Shown: piece after piece, positions 18,847 to 29,200 of the stretch
How positions within the stretch are numbered: the first letter of the stretch is position 1
How the letters are laid out: each line of letters opens with the position of its first letter
IMG/VR virus record: IMGVR_UViG_3300042197_004690
Span: 1 to 40,213 of that record
Length of the DNA: 40,213 nt
Strand: one strand, 5' to 3'
DNA from: a virus
Translations under genes and position numbers: made by a program
Notes under the pieces: generated by a model
The model's input: only the letters and a program-made list of their open reading frames with translations
Databases searched by the model: none
Told to the model about the DNA's origin: nothing

Positions 18847-21800
18847 ATGGCTAGAATTAAAAATAATATTACAAAATCAGGCGCTTCATTATTAAACGAG
18901 AGAACTCGCTTTTATAATAATCAAAATCAACAAATCAGACAACCTTATATTCCTAACGGTTATAACATTGATCATTTAATTACTACAACGACTGATTCAA
19001 ATAATGTAGTTAGAAGTACCTTTGCATATAATGATGAAAATACAATTAATTTTAATGATTTAAAATATTTTAATTTAAAGGAATACTTTGATGATAATCC
19101 TAACGAAAGAAATACACTTTCACAACAACTGGCCACACCTTCAACTTTTCATACTTTAAATATCAATACTAACACACTTGGTAATCATGATCAACGCGAA
19201 ACATTAGAAAAATTTTTAAAAAAAGGCAACTCAATAGAAGTTAAATTTAATGCCTTTAATGATAGAGAACACATTGAAAATAGTTTAGATAATCAGGATT
19301 TTATTAAAGGTGAAGGAAAATATTCTTTTTTAGATACTAATTTATATGAAGAAACCTCAGTTGAAATTGAATTAGAAGTACCAGCAGATGCTTTGTTAGA
19401 ATATACCGCTAAAATGCAATCACAAGATGGTACATCATTAGGTGTGTATGAAACTGCTTCTTATACCAAATCGCCTTATAATTTTAGAAAAAATTTTCCA
19501 ACTAATATTCCACGCAAAAATTCTCCTTTTTTAATGTATAATTTTGATAAAAAATGTTTTGAAAGTCGAGGATATTATGCTAGAACAGGTGGAAACGCAA
19601 ATCAATTTGAAGGTTTTGCAGATAGTCTTGTTGAAGATATAGAAATAATACCTGAATTAGATTTTTTAACAGTAACAGCAAATAATCAAATATTAGGTTT
19701 TAAAGTTGTAAATAATAATGCTTCTAATACTTCATTATTTCAAACAAAGATTGCTGACAATTTAAAAAACCATCATTTTGCATTAACTAATACCCCTATT
19801 AATCATTTGGATGGGGAAGAAAAACGGAATGATAATTATAATTATTTAACATTACCTACAATGCAGTTTGGTTTTCCTCATTTTCCTACATTTCATACAT
19901 TCGAAGATAATTTAATATCAATGAAAAAGTTTTTAAATAAAAATCTAATTGTAGATCGAGTTACAGTTGATTTAAATGTAAAATTGCAAGCTGAAATTTC
20001 AAATAATCCAAATGATTTCGAGGAAGAAGATCTAGATATTTGGGACGGTTTAAATTTTTCATTAAATTATTTTATTTTAAACGACAGCAAAAATAAAAAA
20101 GATTTAGGTTTAAATTTTTTATCTTTAAATCCACAACAATATTTTAAAGATTTTGAAATCGATAATCCACCTGATGAATTTTTATTTTTAAGTCAATTTA
20201 ATACAGTTAAACATTTTACAACTAAATTAATTGACAATTTAAATCCAGGCACTGTTCTTAATACTTTTCAAGCCTCAAAACAAAATTTAAAAATTCATCG
20301 TAAATTATGGGGTAATTTATGGGGGGAAGAAGGAGATCTGAATAGAAATTCTTTAGGCGTTACTGATATGCGTAATCGTATTGATGAAATTGCATTTAAT
20401 AAAAATATTGTGTCATTTGGAAATGTATTATTTCATGCTTCAAATCCTGAATTCATTGATAGCATTACTAATAAAAAACCTGTGTATAAATCAGACAAGT
20501 TAGTAAGATTTCAACAAATGAAAAATAACAATGATTTAGTTATTGATACAATTTCCGATAATATTTTAAAATCAGATCAAATAAATGAAAAAAGCGATTT
20601 AAATGCAGAAAATATTTTTTTAGATTTTGAAGATAAAATTAAAATTAATAGTTATGTTAAAAAGGCAGGGAGTTATCCTCGTTATTTAAATGCTAATAAT
20701 TTAAATTATCAGTTTGAAATCAAATCAACACTTAATTCAACACAACAATATTCTTTAATAGGTTCAGAACCTAATTTATTAACAGGAGAAAATATATTAT
20801 CTGAAATGACTTATAATCATACTCGTAATATGTTAAACAATCGACTTGACGGTAAAGATTTAATAAATTCACAATCTCAATTACAAAATGATATTACAAA
20901 ACGTATTATTGCTCGTAAGACTGCTAAAAGATTATTTAAAAATTTAAAAAAACCTGTTCCTTTTACACAGGAAGAAATCGATTTTTATTATATGAATTAT
21001 CAAGCTAGTGATTTAACAAATCTTCATTTTAATAGAACTAGTAATTTTTCACCTTATGTGTTAACACCTGATGATAATTTGGCTTTTTGTTTTTCGATTT
21101 CGCCTACTATTTCTCCTAAATTATTTAAACATTCATGTCAAATTAAAGCAGGTAAAGTTAAATTTACATTGCATGGTTATATGAAGAAGAATAACAAGAA
21201 GTTTCAGGATGACACTAATTTAAAAAATTTAAATCAATTAAATCTGAATACAGTTATTATTGGGGATAATTCAATTGTTAGTGATAATTATAACAATTTA
21301 GGTTATTTGACTGAATATATTGATACATTTAATGATAGAATTTTTAATAACACAGTTTTTCAACATTTTACAGACACAGACCCAAATATACCTCAAAATA
21401 TACCTTCAAATACTAATTATCGTAGAGTCATTGGATCAAAAATTAGGACAGGTAATGCATATAGCACTTATGTAAAACTAGAAAATAATCCTTTTTTCTT
21501 TTTAAATGAAGTAACAAGAAAAATTGAAAAATTTGAAGAATATATTTTTGATGATTTTAAAACCCATACTCAAATTTTTGATCTAATACTAAAGTTTTTG
21601 ATAGATAATCAGAATGGTAGCGACGTCAATATTTATAAGGCTTATGAAATTGCAAAAGAGTTAACATTTTATAAAGACAAAACGCAGCAGAACGTTTTAT
21701 TTTCTAACGCAACAACAAGTAATATTTTTAATTTAATTACTGATACAACTAATTTAATTCCAGACGTGACACCTCCTATTACTTATAAGGCGAAATTTGA

Positions 21801-22251
21801 TGAGATAGTGACAGCTCTGACTCAATCTTCTCCTAATTCAAATGCAGCGGCGATAAAAATTTTGGCCTTTTTTGTTTTTGCCGCTTTTCTTACACAAACG
21901 TCATTTAGTTCTATTGCAAGAATAGGACATAAGAGATATTTAAATTCTTTTGTGAAGTTAAAAGGATATGGACAGTTTAGAGATAATTTTGAACAGAGAT
22001 TATATACTTCTTTAATTAATGCTAATGGTGATTATAGTTATGTCGTTGAGCAAAAATTTATAAATGACGTTGATGGTACTGAGTTAACAAATTTAGGTAA
22101 TAGTTTGATACCGCATAATAAGTCAAAAACTTTGCAGTTGATTGATGCTGGTTTTAAATCTATTACATCTAATGGGGTTATTACACCTTGGAATGGGGAA
22201 GATTTTTATAATCGTCGACATGTCGTTTATAATGATATGATAACTGTTTAA
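18847..22251 (+). CDS. Very large unknown virion protein, N-terminal PNGY motif
   Basis: The 1134-residue protein starts MARIKNNITKSGASLLNERTRFYNN, then YIPNGYNIDHLI, echoing the end of the previous protein. Most of the sequence is Asn-rich with alternating short strands and helices and no known domain that I can see. At about residues 998-1018 there is a hydrophobic stretch (AAAIKILAFFVFAAFLTQTSF) that looks like a membrane or buried helix, unusual for a baseplate protein. The C-terminus reads GVITPWNGEDFYNRRHVVYNDMITV. It begins 3 bases after the preceding stop with a GGAATAAAAA leader. A virion role is inferred from its place in the structural block and its size. Confidence 0.6.
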   Translation: MARIKNNITKSGASLLNERTRFYNNQNQQIRQPYIPNGYNIDHLITTTTDSNNVVRSTFAYNDENTINFNDLKYFNLKEYFDDNPNERNTLSQQLATPSTFHTLNINTNTLGNHDQRETLEKFLKKGNSIEVKFNAFNDREHIENSLDNQDFIKGEGKYSFLDTNLYEETSVEIELEVPADALLEYTAKMQSQDGTSLGVYETASYTKSPYNFRKNFPTNIPRKNSPFLMYNFDKKCFESRGYYARTGGNANQFEGFADSLVEDIEIIPELDFLTVTANNQILGFKVVNNNASNTSLFQTKIADNLKNHHFALTNTPINHLDGEEKRNDNYNYLTLPTMQFGFPHFPTFHTFEDNLISMKKFLNKNLIVDRVTVDLNVKLQAEISNNPNDFEEEDLDIWDGLNFSLNYFILNDSKNKKDLGLNFLSLNPQQYFKDFEIDNPPDEFLFLSQFNTVKHFTTKLIDNLNPGTVLNTFQASKQNLKIHRKLWGNLWGEEGDLNRNSLGVTDMRNRIDEIAFNKNIVSFGNVLFHASNPEFIDSITNKKPVYKSDKLVRFQQMKNNNDLVIDTISDNILKSDQINEKSDLNAENIFLDFEDKIKINSYVKKAGSYPRYLNANNLNYQFEIKSTLNSTQQYSLIGSEPNLLTGENILSEMTYNHTRNMLNNRLDGKDLINSQSQLQNDITKRIIARKTAKRLFKNLKKPVPFTQEEIDFYYMNYQASDLTNLHFNRTSNFSPYVLTPDDNLAFCFSISPTISPKLFKHSCQIKAGKVKFTLHGYMKKNNKKFQDDTNLKNLNQLNLNTVIIGDNSIVSDNYNNLGYLTEYIDTFNDRIFNNTVFQHFTDTDPNIPQNIPSNTNYRRVIGSKIRTGNAYSTYVKLENNPFFFLNEVTRKIEKFEEYIFDDFKTHTQIFDLILKFLIDNQNGSDVNIYKAYEIAKELTFYKDKTQQNVLFSNATTSNIFNLITDTTNLIPDVTPPITYKAKFDEIVTALTQSSPNSNAAAIKILAFFVFAAFLTQTSFSSIARIGHKRYLNSFVKLKGYGQFRDNFEQRLYTSLINANGDYSYVVEQKFINDVDGTELTNLGNSLIPHNKSKTLQLIDAGFKSITSNGVITPWNGEDFYNRRHVVYNDMITV

Positions 22252-22300
22252 AACGATAGAAAGAATTTAAAGTTCCTTTAAAATTATTATTTTTGATAAA

Positions 22301-22310
22301 TATAAAAATA
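22301..22310 (+). promoter_or_regulatory. Probable late promoter (TATAAAAATA)
   Basis: GATAAA directly followed by TATAAAAATA lies in a 74-base gap, 25 bases before the ATG at 22326. The 12-base string GATAAATATAAA is identical to that before the gene at 26281. The run TATAAAAATAAA followed by A-rich TAAG recurs before the gene at 36631. The resemblance to the T4 late consensus TATAAATA and the shared flank support the call. Confidence 0.45.
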
Positions 22311-22325
22311 AAATAAGAGATAATA

Positions 22326-23495
22326 ATGTCAGGAATACTTGATAAAAAACAACGTTTGGTTGATTTTATATTAACTGCTGATGGTTATAAGCAGGTCGAA
22401 AATGGTGATTTACGTTTTGTTTATGCAACTTTGACTGATAAGGATGCTATTTATGATCGGCGACAAAACGAGTATAATGTCGCTGATTTAGACGTGATGC
22501 CTTTTTCATTTGAAGCGAACAGCAATTTTTTTGATAAATTAAATGTTGAGATCGATTTAAAACAAACAGCTAATTTTGAATTAAGAACTGAAATTGATGG
22601 ACAATATATTGATTTACGTAATAATGAATATCGGAATAGTATCACACAACCTGCCTCGGTGATATTTGATAAAATCGCGGGTAGTTTAACTGAAAATTTA
22701 ATCAATCAAAGAATTATTTTAACAGATAATTTTTTTAATTTAAATACTGTTACGCAGGAAAATCATCGTATTTCTTTATACGTCTCAAAAGTCAATAAAA
22801 ATTTATTTCATATTAATGACGAAATTAATACAAATATTGTACAAATTGATATTAATTCTTTAAACAATTATTATACCTTAACAAATCAAAATAGTTTAAA
22901 TTTATCAAAAACATCAATGATTGAAGACGATCGATTTCAGCATAAATTAAATTATATGTTTTTACCTCCGTCTAATATGAATAGAGAAGTGATCACTAAA
23001 AACAATAAGATTGCAAATTCTTATAATTTGGCTGTTGATAATAGAAATCTGCATAAGGTCATTTTTAAAAATTTTAAATCAAACGACAATATTTCTACAC
23101 AGTTATTAAAAGATTTTAATAACGTAAATTTTATATCTAAAGATCAAGCGGTATTACAGTCAATTGACATTTTAAATCATGAAGATTTTAATATTGGTAA
23201 AATGCAATTAATGTTTGATAACAGAGAATATGACACAGAATTTGTTATTAATTTATCTGAATTGAATAATAGCAATGATGGCGTTATTTTTAATAAATTA
23301 TTATTCATTAATCATGGTGAAATATTTAATGTGAATCAACAAAAAAATGTGCAAGTTTATTCGGCTGGTAAATTGATTAGTTCTAAAAAAGAAATTGATT
23401 TTGATAATAACTTTGATAACAATTTAGATAATGGCGAATATTTGGTTGAAGATAATTATTTATTTGTAAATTTGTTTACAATTGTGATAGAATGA
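22326..23495 (+). CDS. Virion structural protein, DAVLT-type N-terminal module
   Basis: The 389-residue protein starts MSGILDKKQRLVDFILTADGYKQVENGDLRFVYATLTDKDAIYD. This can be aligned with the N-terminus of the protein at 34376 (MGFLDHTTNNIIIDAVLTERGRELLARNDGSFRIDAFAFGDDEVDY). The shared pattern is G-x-LD, then I-x-D/F-x-LT-x-x-G, then G-x-x-R, then an acidic end with Y. Proteins with that N-terminus are common structural proteins in marine myophages. The remaining 330 residues are Asn-rich and unrecognised. A probable late promoter lies just upstream and an AAGAGA site precedes the ATG. It ends with TGA, 15 bases before the next gene. Confidence 0.6.
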   Translation: MSGILDKKQRLVDFILTADGYKQVENGDLRFVYATLTDKDAIYDRRQNEYNVADLDVMPFSFEANSNFFDKLNVEIDLKQTANFELRTEIDGQYIDLRNNEYRNSITQPASVIFDKIAGSLTENLINQRIILTDNFFNLNTVTQENHRISLYVSKVNKNLFHINDEINTNIVQIDINSLNNYYTLTNQNSLNLSKTSMIEDDRFQHKLNYMFLPPSNMNREVITKNNKIANSYNLAVDNRNLHKVIFKNFKSNDNISTQLLKDFNNVNFISKDQAVLQSIDILNHEDFNIGKMQLMFDNREYDTEFVINLSELNNSNDGVIFNKLLFINHGEIFNVNQQKNVQVYSAGKLISSKKEIDFDNNFDNNLDNGEYLVEDNYLFVNLFTIVIE

Positions 23496-23510
23496 GAAAA
23501 GGAATAATTT

Positions 23511-26204
23511 ATGTTAAAAAAAACTGGTAATGTTTTTATAGGTAATTTACCTAATAATACACTTAACACAACGATTCCTTCTTTTTTAGGAAATGTTACA
23601 ATTGCTAATTACACACGTTATGAAAGAAACGCAAATATTTTTCGTACCTTTATTAAAATTGATGTTTTAAAAGCGAAAGAATTAGGATTAAGTTATTTTA
23701 AAACTGTAACTATTAATAAATTTGAGAATAGTAAATATGCAAGTTTGAAAAAGGGATATACGGGTTTATTAGAAGAAAATCAAAGAATTGATTTAAAAAA
23801 ATTTATTAGCGCGGATCAGCTTGATGTGAATTATGATTTAATTAAAGAAGATGTGTTAGGTCGTGATTTAAATTTAAGCGATTTTCATAATAAGTTCAGT
23901 ATTGAAAATTTTTCATCTCGTAAATCTTACAATTATAATGTGGGTTTAAGTTTAAATGCCGAATTAGATATTAAAGAATATCAGGATTTATTTTTTGAAT
24001 GTGCCTTTTCTAGTAATTTAACGCCTAGTACTTTATTTCCAGGCAGTACTCAATATGATTTAATCATTTATGCAATGGATAATAATGATCAGATCATTGA
24101 TGTTAAAAAGATTACAAATTTTAATACGGCCACAACCAATTGGAATATTGATAAAATTACATTTTTATATGATATTGATGATGTAGATTTTAATAAAATA
24201 TTTAATGTAACCTTTGATAATGTAATTCTTAATAATTTAAAAAGAAGACTTTATATTAATTTAACTGATAATTGCAAGGCCTTACGAGATGAATTAGGCT
24301 TTTATCCTATTGAGACAATTTCAATACAAGAAAATTCTAATCCTATTGAAGTGCAATTAGATAGGATTAGAATTGAAAATGCATTTAAGGAAACTGATAA
24401 AATTACATTAGATTGTGAAACTGATTTAATGATATCCGCTGTACCTTTTGAATTAAATTATAAAATTTTTATGAAAATCTACGGTAGGAATGATTATATT
24501 ATTAAAAATTACGTTAATGCGATTACAAATCCACAAGCGATTTTAGGAATATCACAGCAAGAAAATTTAAATCGATATCTAAGAAATTCTAATGTCTCAT
24601 ATTTAGCCAGTTTAAATACTATTAAAATAGAATTATCATTATTAAAAATTGCTAATAACGATAATAGTTTTAATCCTTTCATTTCTAGCATTTTTATCAA
24701 TAATAATAAAGATAAAAATTTTGCAAATGCATGTTTCAATTTTATTCCTAACTCGTCATCACTAGAAAATTTAAATTTAACGGGAACTTTATTAAAGAAT
24801 ATAATTACAACAACAAAAAATGAAGAAGAAAATTCTTTTATCTTTTATTTGAGAAATTATTCTGACAATCCTTTCACTTTAAAATTTGTATTTGAACAAG
24901 ATTTTGAAACTTATGAATTAAATTTTGATATTAAATCAATTTACGGATTAGTAGATTATGAACAATCCTTAACAATTACTAATAAAAACAATTTTATAAC
25001 TTCAAAATTTTCAAATTTAGATATTCAATATAAAATTAAAATCAAAAACTTTAAAAATTCAAATATCAATTTAAATAGATTTTTATCATTAAATTATGAA
25101 AATATATTTTTACAAGAATTACAAAATGGAACAACTCAATTATCAAGAGATTTTGAAAATAACATTTTTGTAATTGTCAAAAAATCAATTTTACAAGACA
25201 ACATACACATTAAAGATAAATTTTATATCTTTAATAAAGATGTTTTTGAAAATTTAAAATTACAAATTCAAACTGAAAATGATCTTACTTTAGATTTAAA
25301 TTTTAATGATAATGAAACAGTTAACGCTTTATTTTTCAAGACATTCCAATATGATAATGTTGATTTGACAAAAAATGTTAATTATCGATTTGAAGCCAGA
25401 ATTATGATTATTCCTATTGGGTTTTTTATTACACAAAACGATTATGTGACAAAGTTAAGAATTAAAGAATTATTATGCTTAAATAATATAAATCAACCAA
25501 TTCCATCAGCTGCACAAATTAATGAAATATTTTATATTTTAAAAACTATCAATGATAATAAATTTGCAGATTTAAATCAAGTTTATCTTTATAAATTATA
25601 TCAAAATTATTGTTTAAAAAATACTCAAGCCAATAATGAAATATTAATTGCAACAGCTAATCAAACTAATGTAAATGACAATCAGATAACATTCAGATCT
25701 GTTAATTATAATTTAAACACTTTAAAAACTCAAACTAAAAAGCTTGAGTTTATCCTTACATTTGATATCATTTCAAAAACATCTAATAATCTAACACTCA
25801 CATCAATTATCAATAATATGAAAAACTTATTTACACAATTTTATTTTAAAGATAACAACATTTTGACACCTACAACACAAATTATTCCGGAATTTACAAA
25901 TTTAGAAATCAAAAATGAATTAAATAATACTTCATTTAAATGTAATATCACAGCGAACACTTTAACTGTAATTATCACTTTAAATATTTCAGCTGAATTT
26001 TTACGTTTTTTAAGTTTAGCCTATAACCGTTCAAATAAAAATTTTGCACCTTATACTTTTGACTTTTTAAATCAAAATCTTTACTTAAAATTAAATTTAC
26101 CTGATTCACTAAGCATAAATATCGGCAATCAATCCGAAAAAATTTCTTTTAGAAATATTGAAAATCAATACATTTTATTAGATTTCTATCCTATCCTAAA
26201 TTAA
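23511..26204 (+). CDS. Large unknown beta-rich virion protein
   Basis: The 897-residue protein starts MLKKTGNVFIGNLPNNTLNTTIP after an AGGA site. The sequence looks like a string of beta domains separated by short helical parts, with many Asn and Asp residues. I find no domain I can name, no signal peptide and no membrane segment. There is a beta-type region at about 150-300 (YNVGLSLNAELDIKEYQDLFFECAF, YDLIIYAMDNNDQIIDVKK) and an Ig-like looking stretch at about 455-500. It follows the DAVLT-module protein closely and probably shares its transcript. It ends 76 bases before the 2093-residue gene, where a new late promoter is predicted. The virion role is from context. Confidence 0.6.
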   Translation: MLKKTGNVFIGNLPNNTLNTTIPSFLGNVTIANYTRYERNANIFRTFIKIDVLKAKELGLSYFKTVTINKFENSKYASLKKGYTGLLEENQRIDLKKFISADQLDVNYDLIKEDVLGRDLNLSDFHNKFSIENFSSRKSYNYNVGLSLNAELDIKEYQDLFFECAFSSNLTPSTLFPGSTQYDLIIYAMDNNDQIIDVKKITNFNTATTNWNIDKITFLYDIDDVDFNKIFNVTFDNVILNNLKRRLYINLTDNCKALRDELGFYPIETISIQENSNPIEVQLDRIRIENAFKETDKITLDCETDLMISAVPFELNYKIFMKIYGRNDYIIKNYVNAITNPQAILGISQQENLNRYLRNSNVSYLASLNTIKIELSLLKIANNDNSFNPFISSIFINNNKDKNFANACFNFIPNSSSLENLNLTGTLLKNIITTTKNEEENSFIFYLRNYSDNPFTLKFVFEQDFETYELNFDIKSIYGLVDYEQSLTITNKNNFITSKFSNLDIQYKIKIKNFKNSNINLNRFLSLNYENIFLQELQNGTTQLSRDFENNIFVIVKKSILQDNIHIKDKFYIFNKDVFENLKLQIQTENDLTLDLNFNDNETVNALFFKTFQYDNVDLTKNVNYRFEARIMIIPIGFFITQNDYVTKLRIKELLCLNNINQPIPSAAQINEIFYILKTINDNKFADLNQVYLYKLYQNYCLKNTQANNEILIATANQTNVNDNQITFRSVNYNLNTLKTQTKKLEFILTFDIISKTSNNLTLTSIINNMKNLFTQFYFKDNNILTPTTQIIPEFTNLEIKNELNNTSFKCNITANTLTVIITLNISAEFLRFLSLAYNRSNKNFAPYTFDFLNQNLYLKLNLPDSLSINIGNQSEKISFRNIENQYILLDFYPILN

Positions 26205-26227
26205 AATATTTATTATCACGTATTTTT

Positions 26228-26242
26228 TGATAAATTTTATCA
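26228..26242 (+). repeat. Perfect 7-base inverted repeat next to a late promoter
   Basis: TGATAAA at 26228-26234 is mirrored by TTTATCA at 26236-26242 around a single T. It lies 9 bases before the TATAAATA box. A TTTTTT run precedes it instead of following it, so it is not a standard + strand terminator. On the minus strand it would be followed by an A-rich to T-rich switch. It might be a weak terminator or a protein site, or chance. Confidence 0.25.
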
Positions 26243-26251
26243 GTCGATAAA

Positions 26252-26259
26252 TATAAATA
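26252..26259 (+). promoter_or_regulatory. Late promoter, exact T4 consensus TATAAATA
   Basis: TATAAATA matches the T4 late promoter -10 element in all eight positions. It lies in a 76-base gap with GATAAA immediately before it, and transcription would begin roughly 10-15 bases before the ATG at 26281. The gp55-like sigma factor in this window is the expected reader. This is the strongest promoter candidate here. Confidence 0.6.
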
Positions 26260-26280
26260 AAATCTCGTGAGTATAGTGTA

Positions 26281-29200
26281 ATGGCAATCTTTAAGAAAGA
26301 TTTGGAAAATATTAATTCATTAAATGAAAAAAATCGTAAAATTAATGTCAGATCTGAACTTTTACAATTTATTAATTATCAAAATGATGCAACGGATTAT
26401 GATTTTCAGGATTTTAAATTTGAATTAGACATTAATTTTAAACAAAAATTTGATAAAAACAAAAACATCTTAAGGGATTTCTCTCGAAAAAGAATTGAAA
26501 AAGATACTTTCAATAAAACATTTTTAATTTTCAGCAATTTTACAACTCAGAATTCTTCAATTTATGCATGCATGGAAAGACTAGTCTTTCAAGTTAAAGA
26601 AGAAAATGATCTATTCAACAATGAATTTTTAAGCGTTTCAAATAATATTAAAAACTCTAAAAAAAACGCCTTTAATCTTTTACATGCCTTCTTATTAAAA
26701 GCCAATAAAATTACAAATGTAATTGATGATGCGACCTTAATATCTGAAAAATCAATTGTCTCAACTACAATTAAAAATTTAGAAAATTTAGAAATTAATG
26801 ATTTTAATATTACTGATAAAAAATTAATCAACACTTACAAAGAAGTTGTAAAAAACCCTGTTAATTTTTTACAGACATATACAGGATTTAACTTTATTAA
26901 AACTAATGAAAATAATTTAATTCAAAATGATAACAAACCATTAAGTTTAATGTCTTTGTCAACAGCAATTAATAACGTGATAGAATATTCTTTTGATTAT
27001 GCTGCTTGTAATTCTTTATTTAAAGGGATCTATACTGATTCTGAATTAAATAATAAATTAAAAGCAATTGAATTTACTAATGTACCTATTCTTGAAAACG
27101 ATATTATAAAAGAGATTTTACCTATTAAATACGTTGACAATTTTGAGTTCATTAATAATGTAGAAATGTCAAATTTAATTACACAATTTAATGATACTTT
27201 TAAAAATTTAAAAAATGTTAAAAAATCAGAATTAGAAAAGAAAATCCCCTCTGACATTTTTACATGGGAAAATTTGATTTGTAGTGACAATGATGTTGAT
27301 AATTTATCTTTTACTTCAAAAGGAATGTTAAATGTTACTGATAAAGTTGATGCGATTTCAATTTTAAATACAACAGATGATAATTTATTGCCTTACATTA
27401 CGTTATTAAATACTATTACTAATCCTGAAAAGGTATCTCTAATTGCTAATCGAGATAAATCTAGTTTAGCAATGTTAGAACAATTAAATCTTATTGCGAA
27501 TCATTTGAATTCAAATCAATTAAAATTAACTTATGGTGTGGTAAATAAAACCGCGAATAATATTCCTGATTATTCAAATATTAAACATCGACCTGTTATT
27601 GATGTTAATAAAAAAGGTATTTTAAATTATCATTTTGAAGATATTGACAACTTTACCAGTAGTATTATTAAAACTCGTTTAATTTGTAACAATATCGTTA
27701 AAAAATACAAAAAATATAGTTTAAATAAAGGACATGATGCGGCTTCAGTTAATCCTTTAAACAAAATTAATTTATTTCTTAGTAAAGAAGGAATGAGGCA
27801 AAATATTGAAGATAATATAAAGTCCATTAATCTGATTGATGCAATTATTAAAATTAATAAAAGTAATAATCTAAATCAGTTTATGGAGTCTTTTAATACC
27901 CAAGATCATATTTTTGAAATTTTTAATAAAAAATTTAATAAAATTAATCAAGATTTAATTATCGTTAATAATGCAATTTTAGGTGAGTCAAACGCCGATG
28001 ATTTTATTTCACCTAATTTTCAAAATGTTACAAATTTAAATAATGATATTAATAAAGATACAATTAATATTGGCAATCTTAAAGAACAAATGAAATCAAA
28101 CTATAATAACATGAAATCATTTGTGAATGAATATTATAATAATCAAAATATCTTCTTTAAAAATTCAGCGACTTTTTTCCAAGAAATCATGAAGGTTTGT
28201 GCTAATAATTTTAAATGGCATTTAAATAAAAAGAATAAAACAAAAATGTCCTCAGATCGAGCTGATTTATTAAATAACGCCTCAATTCTTTGGTTATTTA
28301 ACGATGCTTGTTCTGAAATGACATTAGCGCAACGGGAAGTATTTCAAGAACAATTTGTGAACTTATTAATTTCATTTTTATACATTAACAATAAAAATCT
28401 AACTTCTTATAAAAATGCTTATACAGTTAAAGCTGAACAAATTATTTTAAATCAAGGCCCTACCCCTGCAACCACCATGGAATTAGCTCCATTTTTTAGC
28501 TTTTTTACAAATGAACAACAAATTGCAACTAATTCCGGAACATTTGCAAAGAATAAAGCAATTCGACAACTTGAAACTGGTAATATCAATAAAAAATACA
28601 ATGAATATTATAACGTCGCTGAAAATGTTTTTGAAACGAACGGGAAAAGTTCACACTTTTTATCAATTCCAATTCAATTATTAGATAATAATCTGAATAT
28701 GTCATATAACTCAGGCCACAAATTAGCTGATACAGTTGATTTAGATTATATTGATACTAATGGCGTTAATACCGATAACGTTAAAATCTTTAATGAAAGA
28801 AAAAGAAATATTTTATTAACAGGTTTAAATACTTACAGAAAATATATCGTTGATCAAAACAGCATTACATATGATGACACAATGCATTTTTTTATACCTC
28901 AATTAACATTTAAAAAAATATCATATGGTAATAATCAACATAAATTTGAATATTTTTTATATAATTCAGCTATAGCTAACACTTATTCAAATAATGTCAA
29001 TGCTAGTTCATATGATTTAATTCAAATTTTAATTGATACCTTTGGAAATAATAATACAACCATTGATATTTTAAAGCAACTATCATACAATTTTGAAACC
29101 CAAAATTCGTTTTTAAACGTGTTAAATTTTGGAAATCCATATAATGTTGAAATAGAAAATGACGCTTTAAACAATAATATTTTTTATCAATTAACAAGCT

